Positions 46,427 to 54,932 of a stretch of DNA of 64,000 bases are shown here, in pieces. The translations under genes were made by a program, and so were the position numbers. How positions within the stretch are numbered: position 1 is the stretch's first letter; every line of letters begins with the position of its first letter. The stretch comes from Desulfatitalea tepidiphila (GTDB lineage Bacteria; Desulfobacterota; Desulfobacteria; Desulfobacterales; Desulfosarcinaceae). The DNA lies in the NCBI RefSeq assembly GCF_001293685.1, contig NZ_BCAG01000007.1, forward strand, positions 119,064 through 183,063. The letters are read 5' to 3'. Below the pieces are notes generated by a model. The model did no database searches. It was not told the origin of the DNA and was given only the letters and a program-made list of their open reading frames with translations.

Positions 46427-47065
46427 TCATCGCTGCAATCGCCAGACGTGTCCGGAGCTCAATTTGGCCTGGACGTAAACCTGCTGTTCGATGGTCAGGG
46501 ATTGCCGCCCGGCGCGCAAGGTGAAAAAGGTTTCGCTTCTAGAAGAGCCTGACGTACCGCCCGTGGGAATCACCCGGCGAAAAAGGAAGGCGACGACCTG
46601 ATCGCCCAGCTCGATCAACTCCACGTCGCCGGCCCCGGTGTCGTGGTCGATGCGCAGCCGGTTGTTGTTCAAATAGAGGCGCAGGGTCTCCTGATGGCGG
46701 GTGCGGTTCACGGGATCGTAAAAGTCGGCGGCCATCAACAGGTTGCCGTAGTAGTCCACATCCACATCGGCCCGGACCTCGAGACGGCCGTACTCCACGT
46801 CCCGGGGATCGGAAATGCTCCGGCAAAAAAAGGTGTCGGCCGTACCGCGCCAATCCCCTGCCAACGATTTGAACAGGGTAACCGTCTGCCGATGCTCGTC
46901 GGGGGTGAGCTCGCGTGTTTCGATGGGGTCGTAGCTCTTTTTGCCGCTCAGGGTCGTGGGCGACGAGGAGAGGCACTCCTGGGCCAGGCCCATGGATACC
47001 GGCAGCAGACACCAGGCGAAAAATCCTAAAAGCATTTTCGGCCACTGATAGCTTTTACGCCTCAT
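46427..47065 (-). CDS. Exported hypothetical protein upstream of btuFCD
   Basis: Predicted 212 residues with a signal peptide (MRRKSYQWPKMLLGFFAWCLLP, cleavage near QA/AQ at about 28). The mature part starts with a cysteine and continues with beta-rich sequence (SLAGDWRGTADTFFC, about 66-80; VELIELGDQVVAFLFRRV). I recognise no family. It lies upstream of btuF on the same strand and may be cotranscribed. GGAG lies about 12 bases before the chosen ATG; a longer version starting 48 bases earlier would interrupt the signal pattern. Confidence 0.6.
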   Translation of the reverse strand: MRRKSYQWPKMLLGFFAWCLLPVSMGLAQECLSSSPTTLSGKKSYDPIETRELTPDEHRQTVTLFKSLAGDWRGTADTFFCRSISDPRDVEYGRLEVRADVDVDYYGNLLMAADFYDPVNRTRHQETLRLYLNNNRLRIDHDTGAGDVELIELGDQVVAFLFRRVIPTGGTSGSSRSETFFTLRAGRQSLTIEQQVYVQAKLSSGHVWRLQR

Positions 47066-47191
47066 CGATCCATTCTCCAGTATTTCTTGAATGCCCATCG
47101 CCGGAAACGGCACGGCGGTGGCATGCTCTGCGCGGGATACTACGGCCAGGCCGAGAGGTTTGTCAACCGCCGGCTTGGACCGGCAGCAGTT

Positions 47192-47480
47192 CTATTTGAA
47201 TGTGATGCATCAAACCCGGCGCGGGTGGGACAGGCGGCCGATGCCACACGCCAAGCGTTCAAGCGCCGTTAAAATGCACGGCGAGCGGCCCAGAAACTCG
47301 CTGCGCTCAAACAGTCTGGGCCGCTTGTCCGCCGTTTGCATTCAAACAGCAGTAAGACCGCTGGCGTATATGGCTCTGGCCACCTGCCCCACCCACGCCT
47401 GATATGAACGTTGCGATGCGAATGTCGTTAGCAGACCATTGATAGAAAGCATGCCCGGCAGGAAAATCACATTCAATAAG
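47192..47480. repeat. Dispersed palindromic repeat family 1, copy D (most complete)
   Basis: The outermost arms TTGAATGTGAT (47196-47206) and ATCACATTCAA (47466-47476) enclose the element. Inside are near-perfect 22-base arms (47218-47239 and 47378-47399), inner arms GCGGCCCAGA / TCTGGGCCGC and the loop AACTCGCTGCGCTCAAACAG. It lies between divergent genes. The rest of the spacer (to 47586) shows nothing else I can name. Confidence 0.8.
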
Positions 47481-47586
47481 ACCTACTGTTTGGCCAGCCG
47501 CGCACTTGCCCTGATCCGGCGAACACGTTATAAGATACGGCCATAAATTCAATGCGATCAGGATGGACGCCCCAGGACATTGCCCC

Positions 47587-48243
47587 ATGGGATACAAGGC
47601 TGTCATTTTCGACTTGGATGGGACCCTGCTCGACACTCTGGACGACCTGGCCGCCGCCGCCAATCGGGTGTTGAAGTCGAACGGGTATCCCACCCATGAG
47701 CACGATGCTTACCGTTGGTTTATCGGCCATGGATCCGCCGTTCTCATGGAACGGGCCCTGCCGCCGGAACGGCGCTCACCAGAGATCATCTCGGCCTGCC
47801 TCGGGGAGCTGCTCGACGACTACAACCGCAACTGGCACTGCGTCACCCGACCCTATGACGGCATCGGCGAACTTTTGGCCGACTTGCTGCGCCTCCACCG
47901 CCCCATGGCCGTGGTCACCAACAAACCCCACCACTTTACAGGTCAAATGATCCGGTACTATTTCCCGGAGGTGCCGTTTCAGGCCATTCTCGGGCAACGG
48001 GACGGTGTGGCCAAAAAGCCCGATCCGGTGCAGGCGCTGGCCGCGGCCCGGGCCATGGTCGTCGCTCCGGCGGCATGCGTCTTTCTTGGGGACAGCGCCG
48101 TGGACATGGAGACGGCCAGAAGGGGAGGCATGCTGCCGGTGGGGGCCGGTTGGGGCTTCCGGCCAAGGGCTGAACTGGTCGATGCCGGCGCCGTTCGGGT
48201 GCTCGACCACCCGCTTGAGCTCACCGACCTGCTGGACCCCTAG
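47587..48243 (+). CDS. gph: HAD-family phosphoglycolate phosphatase-like hydrolase
   Basis: Predicted 218 residues. HAD motif I VIFDLDGTLLDTLDDL (about 6-21) with the nucleophilic aspartate, motif II VVTNKPHH (about 108), motif III lysine in GVAKKPDPVQ (about 138) and motif IV FLGDSAVDMETAR (about 163). The alpha-helical cap between motifs I and II is of the Gph type. It removes phosphate from 2-phosphoglycolate or a similar small phosphate. An ATG eight codons upstream is possible. Confidence 0.85.
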   Translation: MGYKAVIFDLDGTLLDTLDDLAAAANRVLKSNGYPTHEHDAYRWFIGHGSAVLMERALPPERRSPEIISACLGELLDDYNRNWHCVTRPYDGIGELLADLLRLHRPMAVVTNKPHHFTGQMIRYYFPEVPFQAILGQRDGVAKKPDPVQALAAARAMVVAPAACVFLGDSAVDMETARRGGMLPVGAGWGFRPRAELVDAGAVRVLDHPLELTDLLDP

Positions 48244-48246
48244 GTT

Positions 48247-48371
48247 GACGACATCGTAAGAAGGCCAATATCTGCGTTGCGCTCATCCCGTGGTCCTTGC
48301 GGCGTACAACAATTACGCCTCAGGACACAGAATTTCGCGCGCCTTGATCTTGAACTTCTTACGCTGTCGTC
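48247..48371. repeat. Dispersed palindromic repeat family 2, copy 3
   Basis: 125 bases with terminal inverted repeats GACGACATCGTAAGAAG and CTTCTTACGCTGTCGTC (one mismatch) and the interior GAATTTCGCGCGCCTTGATC. It is the reverse orientation of copy 1 (14347-14471) at the same length. A shorter palindrome TGTCCGTCCA ... TGGATGGACA at 48511-48553 resembles only the ends of the long form at 27789. Confidence 0.75.
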
Positions 48372-48572
48372 TATCAACAACTTCTTACGAATAAATCCAT
48401 TTTGATGAACCCGACTGAATTGACCTCCGCCGTTCACAGCAAATTGGATCCGCGGGCTGACACATCTGCAAACATGCCTTATTTTCAATTTATCTTTTGA
48501 ACCATATCCGTGTCCGTCCAAAAACATGCCGATTGGCCATTTCTGGATGGACATCTACCGAAGGAGGCTGCC

Positions 48573-49037
48573 ATGGGAGAGTTGGTGCATCGATCTGAAA
48601 TCGTGATCACACGGGAAAAAGGCCCTACGCGCAAGGCCATCATCAAGGGATTTGACGAGCCGGTCTACTACGGCGTACACGGGGGCATAAAAGGCTTTTA
48701 CCGCATCGAACCCGAAGAGGAGCACGCGGCCACCCTGGATCATCTGGTGGGTGCCGTGGGCGGCTGAATGATGGGGACATTCGCCACGTTGCTGGCGAAA
48801 AGCAAAATCGCCACCCCCAAGGACCGGTTTCGGGCCGATGTGAGCGGCGACATCGAAAACGTTGACGGGGTGCTCAAAGTCACGCGCATCGACGTAAAAT
48901 ATACTTTAAGCCTGGCGCCTGATCAGCGGGCGGGCGCGCAAGCGGCCTTCGAGGCCTACCTGCCCCACTGCCCGGCCGCCCAGAGCGTTATTGCGGCCAT
49001 AGAGCTGCATCATACCTTGGTGCTTCAGGACAAATAG
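48573..49037 (+). CDS. OsmC-like protein with selenocysteine at the peroxidatic position
   Basis: One 154-residue protein read through an in-frame TGA at 48765-48767 (codon 65). The first part ends AATLDHLVGAVGG and the second begins MMGTFATLLAKSKI, together the central OsmC helix in which Cys normally follows GG; the TGA replaces that peroxidatic cysteine. The resolving cysteine is kept as Cys133 in LPHCPAAQSV. A 7-base hairpin follows the TGA at SECIS distance. OsmC proteins reduce organic hydroperoxides using a thiol pair; selenium would make a faster nucleophile. AAGGAGG precedes the ATG. Conventional annotation would give two hypothetical fragments. Confidence 0.85.
48765..48800 (+). promoter_or_regulatory. 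Selenocysteine UGA and SECIS-like hairpin in the OsmC-like gene
   Basis: TGA at 48765-48767, then stem TTCGCCA (48780-48786) / TGGCGAA (48793-48799) with a six-base loop CGTTGC starting 20 bases after the UGA. A GU in the loop at this distance is the usual bacterial SECIS layout. Judged by eye. Confidence 0.68.
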
Positions 49038-49080
49038 GGCACGTCCCCGATGCCGGAGGAAAGCTGGATCGGAGCGGCCA

Positions 49081-49230
49081 TCAATCCATGCCCATCTGGA
49101 CTTCGAGCTTCTTGATCTCTTTTTCGAGCTTCGCTTTTTCAGTGGGATTCAGGGTAGGGTCTGCCAGGCGGCGCCGGAGGCCCACCAGTACCATCTCTTC
49201 CCGGTATTCATTGCAGGTGTATGGTTTCAT
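49081..49230 (-). CDS. Small conserved hypothetical protein
   Basis: Predicted 49 residues, MKPYTCNEYREEMVLVGLRRR then a charged helix ending KKLEVQMGMD. The second half looks like a short coiled coil. It starts 8 bases after the stop of the CBS-domain gene on the same strand, so it is probably cotranscribed. Too short for family assignment, but composition and spacing support it as a gene. Confidence 0.6.
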   Translation of the reverse strand: MKPYTCNEYREEMVLVGLRRRLADPTLNPTEKAKLEKEIKKLEVQMGMD

Positions 49231-49238
49231 GTCCGATT

Positions 49239-49703
49239 TCAATTCGCTTTGGGCGCCGACAGCAGCGTCTTCAGCACATCCTCTTTTCCGATAATGCCCA
49301 CCAGGGTCCCTTGGTCCACCACCGGCAGGGTGTGAAATCCGCTGTCCACCATCAGACCGGCAATGGTTTCCAGGGTGGTGTCCGATTGGACTGTGACCGG
49401 GTCGGGTGTCATGGCTTCGGCCACGGTCAGGGCGGCGATCTTGCGCACCTCTTTTTCGATCTGTTTGGAGGAGCTCAGGGAAACGTAGCTGTCCAGCAGG
49501 GTGAAGACGGTCGGCATGGGCAGCCGTTTCTGCTGGGCCACCAGGTCGCTTTGGCACAGAATGCCCACCACGCGGCCCTCCTCGTCGAGCACCGGTGCGC
49601 CGTTGATGCCTTTTTCAAGCAGAAGCTGAGCCGCCCGTCCGATATCGGTTTCGGGCGTCAGGGTGATCACATCGGTGGTCATGATCTCTTTGGCTGTCAT
49701 CAT
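49239..49703 (-). CDS. CBS-domain pair protein
   Basis: Predicted 154 residues made of two CBS repeats (about 1-60 and 88-150): MTAKEIMTTDVITLTPETDIGRAAQLLLEKGINGAPVLDEEGRVVGI and VAEAMTPDPVTVQSDTTLETIAGLMVDSGFHTLPVVDQGTLVGIIGKED. Such pairs sense adenine nucleotides and regulate a partner. It has no attached catalytic domain. Downstream of a hybrid kinase gene on the same strand (44-base gap). Confidence 0.9.
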   Translation of the reverse strand: MMTAKEIMTTDVITLTPETDIGRAAQLLLEKGINGAPVLDEEGRVVGILCQSDLVAQQKRLPMPTVFTLLDSYVSLSSSKQIEKEVRKIAALTVAEAMTPDPVTVQSDTTLETIAGLMVDSGFHTLPVVDQGTLVGIIGKEDVLKTLLSAPKAN

Positions 49704-49747
49704 CGCGCTTCCCCCTTGGTTTTGACGATCTTTAATGCCTTCATAAT

Positions 49748-52006
49748 CTAAGAGAGCACCTTACGCAAGGCCGGCCCGATGTCATCGATCATGTAGGGTT
49801 TGCGAATATAGGCGCCGACCCCGAGGCTGAGGGCTTTTTTGACCCGCTCGGTCTCCGAAAATCCGGTGGCGATCAGAGCCCGCATGCCGGCCCGCAGCTC
49901 CAGAACCGCCTGATAGGTCTCCAAACCGTCCATGCCGGGCATGATCATGTCCAGAATGAGCGCATCAACCGCACCGCCGACCTGTTTCAGATATTCAATG
50001 GCCGCTTCACCGGATGCGGCGGTGACGACCCGATAGCCCAGTCGTGTGAGGATGTCGGCGGCGATCTGGCGCTGCTCGACCACATCGTCGACCACCAGAA
50101 TGGTCTCGCCCTTGCCCATACAGGAATCCAAATCGACGTGATGCTGCGTCGCAGCTACGGGCAAGTCGCCGGTCACCGGAAAATAGAGGTGGAAAGTGGT
50201 TCCTTCGGATGCCTTGCTTTGGACCGAAATGTATCCTTCGTGATCCTGAACCGTTCCCCATACCACCGCCATGCCCAGACCGCTGCCGCTGCGACCCATC
50301 ACTTTGCGGGTGAAGAACGGTTCGAAAATGCGCTGCAGGTCCGACTCCGGGATGCCGTTGCCGCAGTCCATGACCTCGAGACAGACATAGGCACCCGGGG
50401 GCATCTGCGACTGGCCCGGCGGCGGTGTGCCGTACCGGCAGTTGCGGGAACGGATCACGATCCGGCCACCTTGGGGCTGGGCTTCGGCGGCATTGAGCAC
50501 CAGGTTCATCAATGCCTTTTTCAAATGGATAGCCGACCCTTTGATGTGGGCCAGATCGGGGTCCAGCTCGGTTTCCACCGTGACCCCGGGATAGCGCCCG
50601 ATCATCTCCCGGTGTTCCGGTGAAGCAATGTGTTCGGCCACCACCTGGTTCAGGCAGATGGCGTTCATGGTCTGAACGCCTCGTCGGGCCAGGGTCAACA
50701 GATCCTGAACGATTTCGGCGGCCTTGTTCCCGGTTTTGCGAATGGTTTCCAAGGGGCGGCGCATGGGGCTGTCGTCGGGCAGATCGATCAGAAGCAGGTC
50801 GGGATAACTCACAATGCCCGAAAGGACATTGTTCAGGTCATGGGCCACGCCGCTGGCCAGCAGACCGATGGCCTCCATTTTGCGGGATTGGGCCAGGAGG
50901 GCCTGGAGGGCCTCCTTTTCCTTCTGAGCCTGGATCCGCTCGGAAATGTCCCGGGCCGTGCCGAGAATCCCGATGGGCCGGCCCGATTCATCGAGCATGA
51001 ACGCGCCGCGCACCTCGGTGTGCAGAAACCCTCCGTCCTTTCGTCGCATCTCCAGCTCGATGGTGGCCGATGCATTGTAATCGCCCTTGCTTTGGGCCAT
51101 GGCCAGCAGATCGTCCACCAGGGCCTTGGCCTTCTCTAACGAATGGGGAGAGAGAACATCCGCGACCCGCATGGCCCCGAGTTCCTCCTCCGACCACCCC
51201 AGCAAGGTGTGGGCCGCCGGGCTGACGTAGGTCAGGTTCATGGCCATGTCCAATGACCAGAGGATGTCGGAGAGGTTCTCGGCCAGCAGTCGGTACTTGG
51301 CCTCGCTCGCCTTGAGAAAGCGTTCGGCCTGCCTGCGCACGTCGACCTCCTTGAGCAACGCGTCGCGTGCCTCTCGACCGCGGGCGATGGCCGCCTGGAG
51401 TCCCCGGGTAAGCCCGGCAATGGATAGGGCGACCAGGGCATTGAGAAAGAGGAAATTGAAGCCGGCGGCAAGGGCCCGTCCCAAGGTGGGAAAAAATGGC
51501 TGCCCGGCAGCCACCAGCCCCAGGGTCTGGAGCCAGCCCAAACCGGCCAGTGTCAGGGCGTTGATGGCGATGGCCGCCACCGCGGCCCTGAAACCGAGCA
51601 GAATGCCCGCGATCACCGCGAAGGTGAAGAGCCAGGCCGGACCGCCGCTGAGCATCCCCAGATTCACCATGACCCACACACCGACCAGGTAGAGGGTCGC
51701 CAAGACCGCGCAGGTCCGGACGTTGAAGGTCAGCTTGGGAACCAGCATCATCCCGGCGATAACCGCGTAGATGGCGATGTCGATCGCGGCCATCCACCAG
51801 CGCCCCTCGGATAGCAGGATAACAAAGATCGGCGCCATGATCAGAACGGCCGTCACCAGGCCGGCCGCTATGAGGTACTGCAAGACCCGATACCGCCAGA
51901 ATGCGAGGCTCTCGCTGTCGGCCAGCCCCGGCGCCGAGAGACGGGAAAGAAAGGCGACCCACCAGCGGACCAGGGGGTTGAAGCTTTTTCGGGAATGTGT
52001 TTTCAT
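49748..52006 (-). CDS. Multi-pass membrane hybrid histidine kinase
   Basis: Predicted 752 residues: five or six membrane helices (about 40-215), a coiled linker, a PAS domain (about 235-365, KYRLLAENLSDILWSL), AHDLNN-type kinase core (IGLLASGVAHDLNNVLSG about 385; CGNGIPESDLQRIFEPF; GSGLGMAVV) and a C-terminal receiver (LVVDDVVEQRQ; ALILDMIMPGMDG). The N-terminal membrane block resembles MASE-type integral sensors. GAGG lies before the chosen ATG; a GTG three codons upstream is an alternative. Confidence 0.9.
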   Translation of the reverse strand: MKTHSRKSFNPLVRWWVAFLSRLSAPGLADSESLAFWRYRVLQYLIAAGLVTAVLIMAPIFVILLSEGRWWMAAIDIAIYAVIAGMMLVPKLTFNVRTCAVLATLYLVGVWVMVNLGMLSGGPAWLFTFAVIAGILLGFRAAVAAIAINALTLAGLGWLQTLGLVAAGQPFFPTLGRALAAGFNFLFLNALVALSIAGLTRGLQAAIARGREARDALLKEVDVRRQAERFLKASEAKYRLLAENLSDILWSLDMAMNLTYVSPAAHTLLGWSEEELGAMRVADVLSPHSLEKAKALVDDLLAMAQSKGDYNASATIELEMRRKDGGFLHTEVRGAFMLDESGRPIGILGTARDISERIQAQKEKEALQALLAQSRKMEAIGLLASGVAHDLNNVLSGIVSYPDLLLIDLPDDSPMRRPLETIRKTGNKAAEIVQDLLTLARRGVQTMNAICLNQVVAEHIASPEHREMIGRYPGVTVETELDPDLAHIKGSAIHLKKALMNLVLNAAEAQPQGGRIVIRSRNCRYGTPPPGQSQMPPGAYVCLEVMDCGNGIPESDLQRIFEPFFTRKVMGRSGSGLGMAVVWGTVQDHEGYISVQSKASEGTTFHLYFPVTGDLPVAATQHHVDLDSCMGKGETILVVDDVVEQRQIAADILTRLGYRVVTAASGEAAIEYLKQVGGAVDALILDMIMPGMDGLETYQAVLELRAGMRALIATGFSETERVKKALSLGVGAYIRKPYMIDDIGPALRKVLS

Positions 52007-52176
52007 GATCCTCACAATTTAAGTTGAACTCAATTCCGCCTATATCGGCTTCTGTAAGAAAAAATTGAACCGTCGCCGCTGATCTCCATCGACGCCGTCC
52101 AGCATTCACTAAATAGTGGGCTTTTTTCCTGAAATGGCAATGACATGGGTTTCGAAAACCCGACTCCTTGGATGCC

Positions 52177-52923
52177 ATGGCACAAACATACCTTTTTTTG
52201 ACCCTATCCCAGGTCTTGACCGCCATCTGCCTGGACTTTCGCGGGTACGAGCCGCAGACCATGTTGTTTTGCGAGGTGCTGCGCGCCCTGGACGCACCGG
52301 GCGTCAAGTATAGACGCGAACCCGGCAAGGCGGGCTTGTGGTTGTCGTATGGGAACCAGGGTAAACTGCGCTGGCTGGAGGGAGAGGCGCTGGTCGACTT
52401 CATGTGCCGGCAGATCGATAATGCGAACCTGGACCCCGAACATCTGGCCGCCATCTGCCGAATGATCTTCCAGACGCCCTGCCGGGTGGATCGGCATCCA
52501 GACACGGGCCAACCGGGCATCGTCGTCCAAACCGACATGGCCGCCTTTCAATGCCGGCAGTGCGGACATTGCTGCCGCCGATTGGATTACCGGGACGGCA
52601 TGACCCAGGCCGACCTGGAACGGCTGAAAAAAATGGGCCGCAACGACATCCTGGCGTGGGTGCGCACCACGCGAACCGTCCGGGGCGACATCACTCACCG
52701 GATCTGGGTCATTCCCGGCACCAATGAATTCGCACCGTCATGCCCTTTCCTGAAGCGAGGCGGCTGCCCGCACCAATGGATCTGCAGCATCCATGACGTT
52801 AGACCCGACATCTGCCGGAACTATCCGGTCAGTCGCAAACATGCGCTGATGACTGGATGCCCGGGATTTGATATACACACGCCCGGGCAACCCGCCCCCT
52901 CGGGCAACCCACCCAACAAATAG
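52177..52923 (+). CDS. YkgJ-type cysteine cluster protein
   Basis: Predicted 248 residues. The C-terminal half has the zinc- or iron-chelating YkgJ/FliB-like pattern: CRQCGHCCRRLDYR (about 127-140), CPFLKRGGCPHQWICSIHDVRPDICRNYP split around residues 190-218, and GC near the end. The N-terminal 110 residues are not recognised. Some members are linked to protein methylation or iron-sulfur chemistry, but function is not established. A TTG three codons upstream is an alternative start. It is followed by rlmI. Confidence 0.75.
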   Translation: MAQTYLFLTLSQVLTAICLDFRGYEPQTMLFCEVLRALDAPGVKYRREPGKAGLWLSYGNQGKLRWLEGEALVDFMCRQIDNANLDPEHLAAICRMIFQTPCRVDRHPDTGQPGIVVQTDMAAFQCRQCGHCCRRLDYRDGMTQADLERLKKMGRNDILAWVRTTRTVRGDITHRIWVIPGTNEFAPSCPFLKRGGCPHQWICSIHDVRPDICRNYPVSRKHALMTGCPGFDIHTPGQPAPSGNPPNK

Positions 52924-52954
52924 AGATACAACCTGGAAGGTAGATAGGGAGGTT

Positions 52955-54163
52955 ATGAAGAATTCAGCGGTTCATGCGGCGCCGGTGATCACGGTGTCGC
53001 CCAAGGCCGAAAAATCCATCGCGCGGTTTCATCCCTGGGTCTTTTCCGGCGCCGTGCGCCGATGTGACCGTGACATCCCCCCGGGTGACACCGTGCTCGT
53101 ACAGACGGCCGACGGACGCCGGCTGGCGTGGGGCGCATACTCGCCTCGATCCCAGATCCGTGTGCGGATCTGGTCGTTCGACACCGACGCGCAGATCGAC
53201 GCCCCTTTCTTCAAACGTCGCATCGATGCCGCCGCGGCCGCCCGGCGCCGCATGCCCCGGATCTCCCCATGCACCGCCGTTCGTTTGATCCACGGGGAAT
53301 CGGACGGGTTGCCGGGATTGATCGTGGACCGTTATGGAGACTACCTGATCTGTCAGTTCCTGTCGGCCGGGGTCGACCGCTGGCGGGACACCATCATCGA
53401 TCAGCTCAGAGAGCTGCCGGATATCAAAGGGATCTACGAACGTTCGGATGTTCCGGTCCGGGACAAGGAAGGCCTGCCGCAGCGCACGGGATTGCTGTGG
53501 GGCCAGGATCCACCCGAACGCGTCGACGTGCAATTGGGCCAGGTGCGCCTGTGGGTCGATGTGTTCAAAGGTCACAAAACCGGGCTCTACCTGGATCAGC
53601 GCGAAAACCAGGCGGCCCTGGCCGGAATGGCCGCCCAGGCCGACATGCTCAACTGCTTCTGTTACACCGGCGGGTTCGGCATATGGGCCATGCGGTCCGG
53701 TGCCAGGCGGGTCACCCAGATCGACGCCTCCCCGGAGATGCTTGACCTGGCGCGTGAAAACGCCGAGCTCAACGGCGTGGATGCCGAAGCCTTGGATTAT
53801 ATTTGCGCCAACGTGTTCGAACAGTTGCGCGAATTTCGCGAGCAGGAGCGCCGCTTCGACCTGATCGTGCTCGATCCGCCCAAGTTCGTGGCCGCCATGG
53901 GGCAGATGAACCGCGGCTGCCGGGGATACAAGGACATCAACCTGTTGGCCATGCGGCTGCTGCGACCGGGAGGTGTTCTGGCCACCTTTTCCTGTTCAGG
54001 CCTGGTCTCCGCACCGCTCTTTCAGAAGATCGTGGCCGATGCGGCCGTGGACGCCGGCCGGCGGGCGCGGCTGATCCAACGCCTCCACCAGGCGGCCGAT
54101 CATCCGGTGGCCTTGAATTTTCCTGAAAGCGATTATCTGAAGGGACTGATCTGCCTCGTCTAA
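52955..54163 (+). CDS. rlmI: RlmI-like 23S rRNA (cytosine-C5) methyltransferase
   Basis: Predicted 402 residues. N-terminal PUA-type domain (SIARFHPWVFSGAVRR, about 21-36), central RlmI-specific region (IYERSDVPVRDKEGLPQ; GHKTGLYLDQRENQ about 207-220), and a Rossmann methyltransferase with NCFCYTGGFGIWAM (about 231-244) and DLIVLDPPKFV (about 303). E. coli RlmI makes m5C1962. GGGAGG precedes the ATG. The frame extends upstream but the PUA domain starts here. Confidence 0.9.
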   Translation: MKNSAVHAAPVITVSPKAEKSIARFHPWVFSGAVRRCDRDIPPGDTVLVQTADGRRLAWGAYSPRSQIRVRIWSFDTDAQIDAPFFKRRIDAAAAARRRMPRISPCTAVRLIHGESDGLPGLIVDRYGDYLICQFLSAGVDRWRDTIIDQLRELPDIKGIYERSDVPVRDKEGLPQRTGLLWGQDPPERVDVQLGQVRLWVDVFKGHKTGLYLDQRENQAALAGMAAQADMLNCFCYTGGFGIWAMRSGARRVTQIDASPEMLDLARENAELNGVDAEALDYICANVFEQLREFREQERRFDLIVLDPPKFVAAMGQMNRGCRGYKDINLLAMRLLRPGGVLATFSCSGLVSAPLFQKIVADAAVDAGRRARLIQRLHQAADHPVALNFPESDYLKGLICLV

Positions 54164-54188
54164 TGAGGACGGTCAATAGGAAACCTCG

Positions 54189-54833
54189 TCACTCCTCTTC
54201 GAAAACGATCTCCACCTTGTTGAATTCGGCGGGTTCGAAACTCTCGATGTTTTCACTCTTTTCCAGAAAGTTGGCCATGTGCCGATACCCGCTCTCATAG
54301 ACCCCCATGGCGGCGTTCAGCCGCTGGGTGATCACGTCATCCTCACCCAGGTCGCTGTAAGCCTCTTCGAGCAGTTTCCGCCCTGCGGACAGATGGGTGG
54401 CGATCTTTTCAAAGACGGCTTTTCGCTTGGCATGGCGCCGGCGCTCCTGGGAAATAATCGGCAGCAGACGCTGCACCGACAGTTCGATGAGCATATCCCG
54501 GGGCGCATTGAAACTCTTGGCCGTATCTTCGAGGCTCACCAGCGCGCCCCGACTGAGGACGTAGGTTTTCTGGACGCGGTTGGTGGATGATTCGAGCCGG
54601 GCGTTGCGAAACTTGCGCGCAAGGCTGTTCAGGGTCTGGGTATCGCTGAAGAGATGATCGAATAGCGATTTCTGCTTGATGCCGAGTTGGGCTGCGACGA
54701 TGCTGATCGCCTCGATACAGCTGTCGGTCAATTTGAACGTCGCCCGCACCGACTGCCGACCACGTAGACTGGTGAATGTCGATGCGGAACGCGACGACTC
54801 CTCTTCGAGATTCAGATGTTCATTGTCAGCCAT
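54189..54833 (-). CDS. Conserved hypothetical protein, helical
   Basis: Predicted 214 residues, mostly alpha-helical and charged; no signal peptide or membrane segment. The N-terminal part (SVRATFKLTDSCIEAISIVAAQLGIKQKSLFDHLF, residues about 30-64) looks like a ribbon-helix-helix-type opening (strand then two helices), which would suit a DNA-binding protein, but I cannot confirm it. Strong GGAGG before the ATG. It is a single gene, convergent with rlmI. Confidence 0.55.
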   Translation of the reverse strand: MADNEHLNLEEESSRSASTFTSLRGRQSVRATFKLTDSCIEAISIVAAQLGIKQKSLFDHLFSDTQTLNSLARKFRNARLESSTNRVQKTYVLSRGALVSLEDTAKSFNAPRDMLIELSVQRLLPIISQERRRHAKRKAVFEKIATHLSAGRKLLEEAYSDLGEDDVITQRLNAAMGVYESGYRHMANFLEKSENIESFEPAEFNKVEIVFEEE

Positions 54834-54932
54834 AGCTACCTCCCTGCCAACGGGGTCAGAAACATTACCAATATAGTCATACACAATTAGTAATGCAATC
54901 TGTTTTTGTCGGCTGGAGGCCAGCTTATCGTC

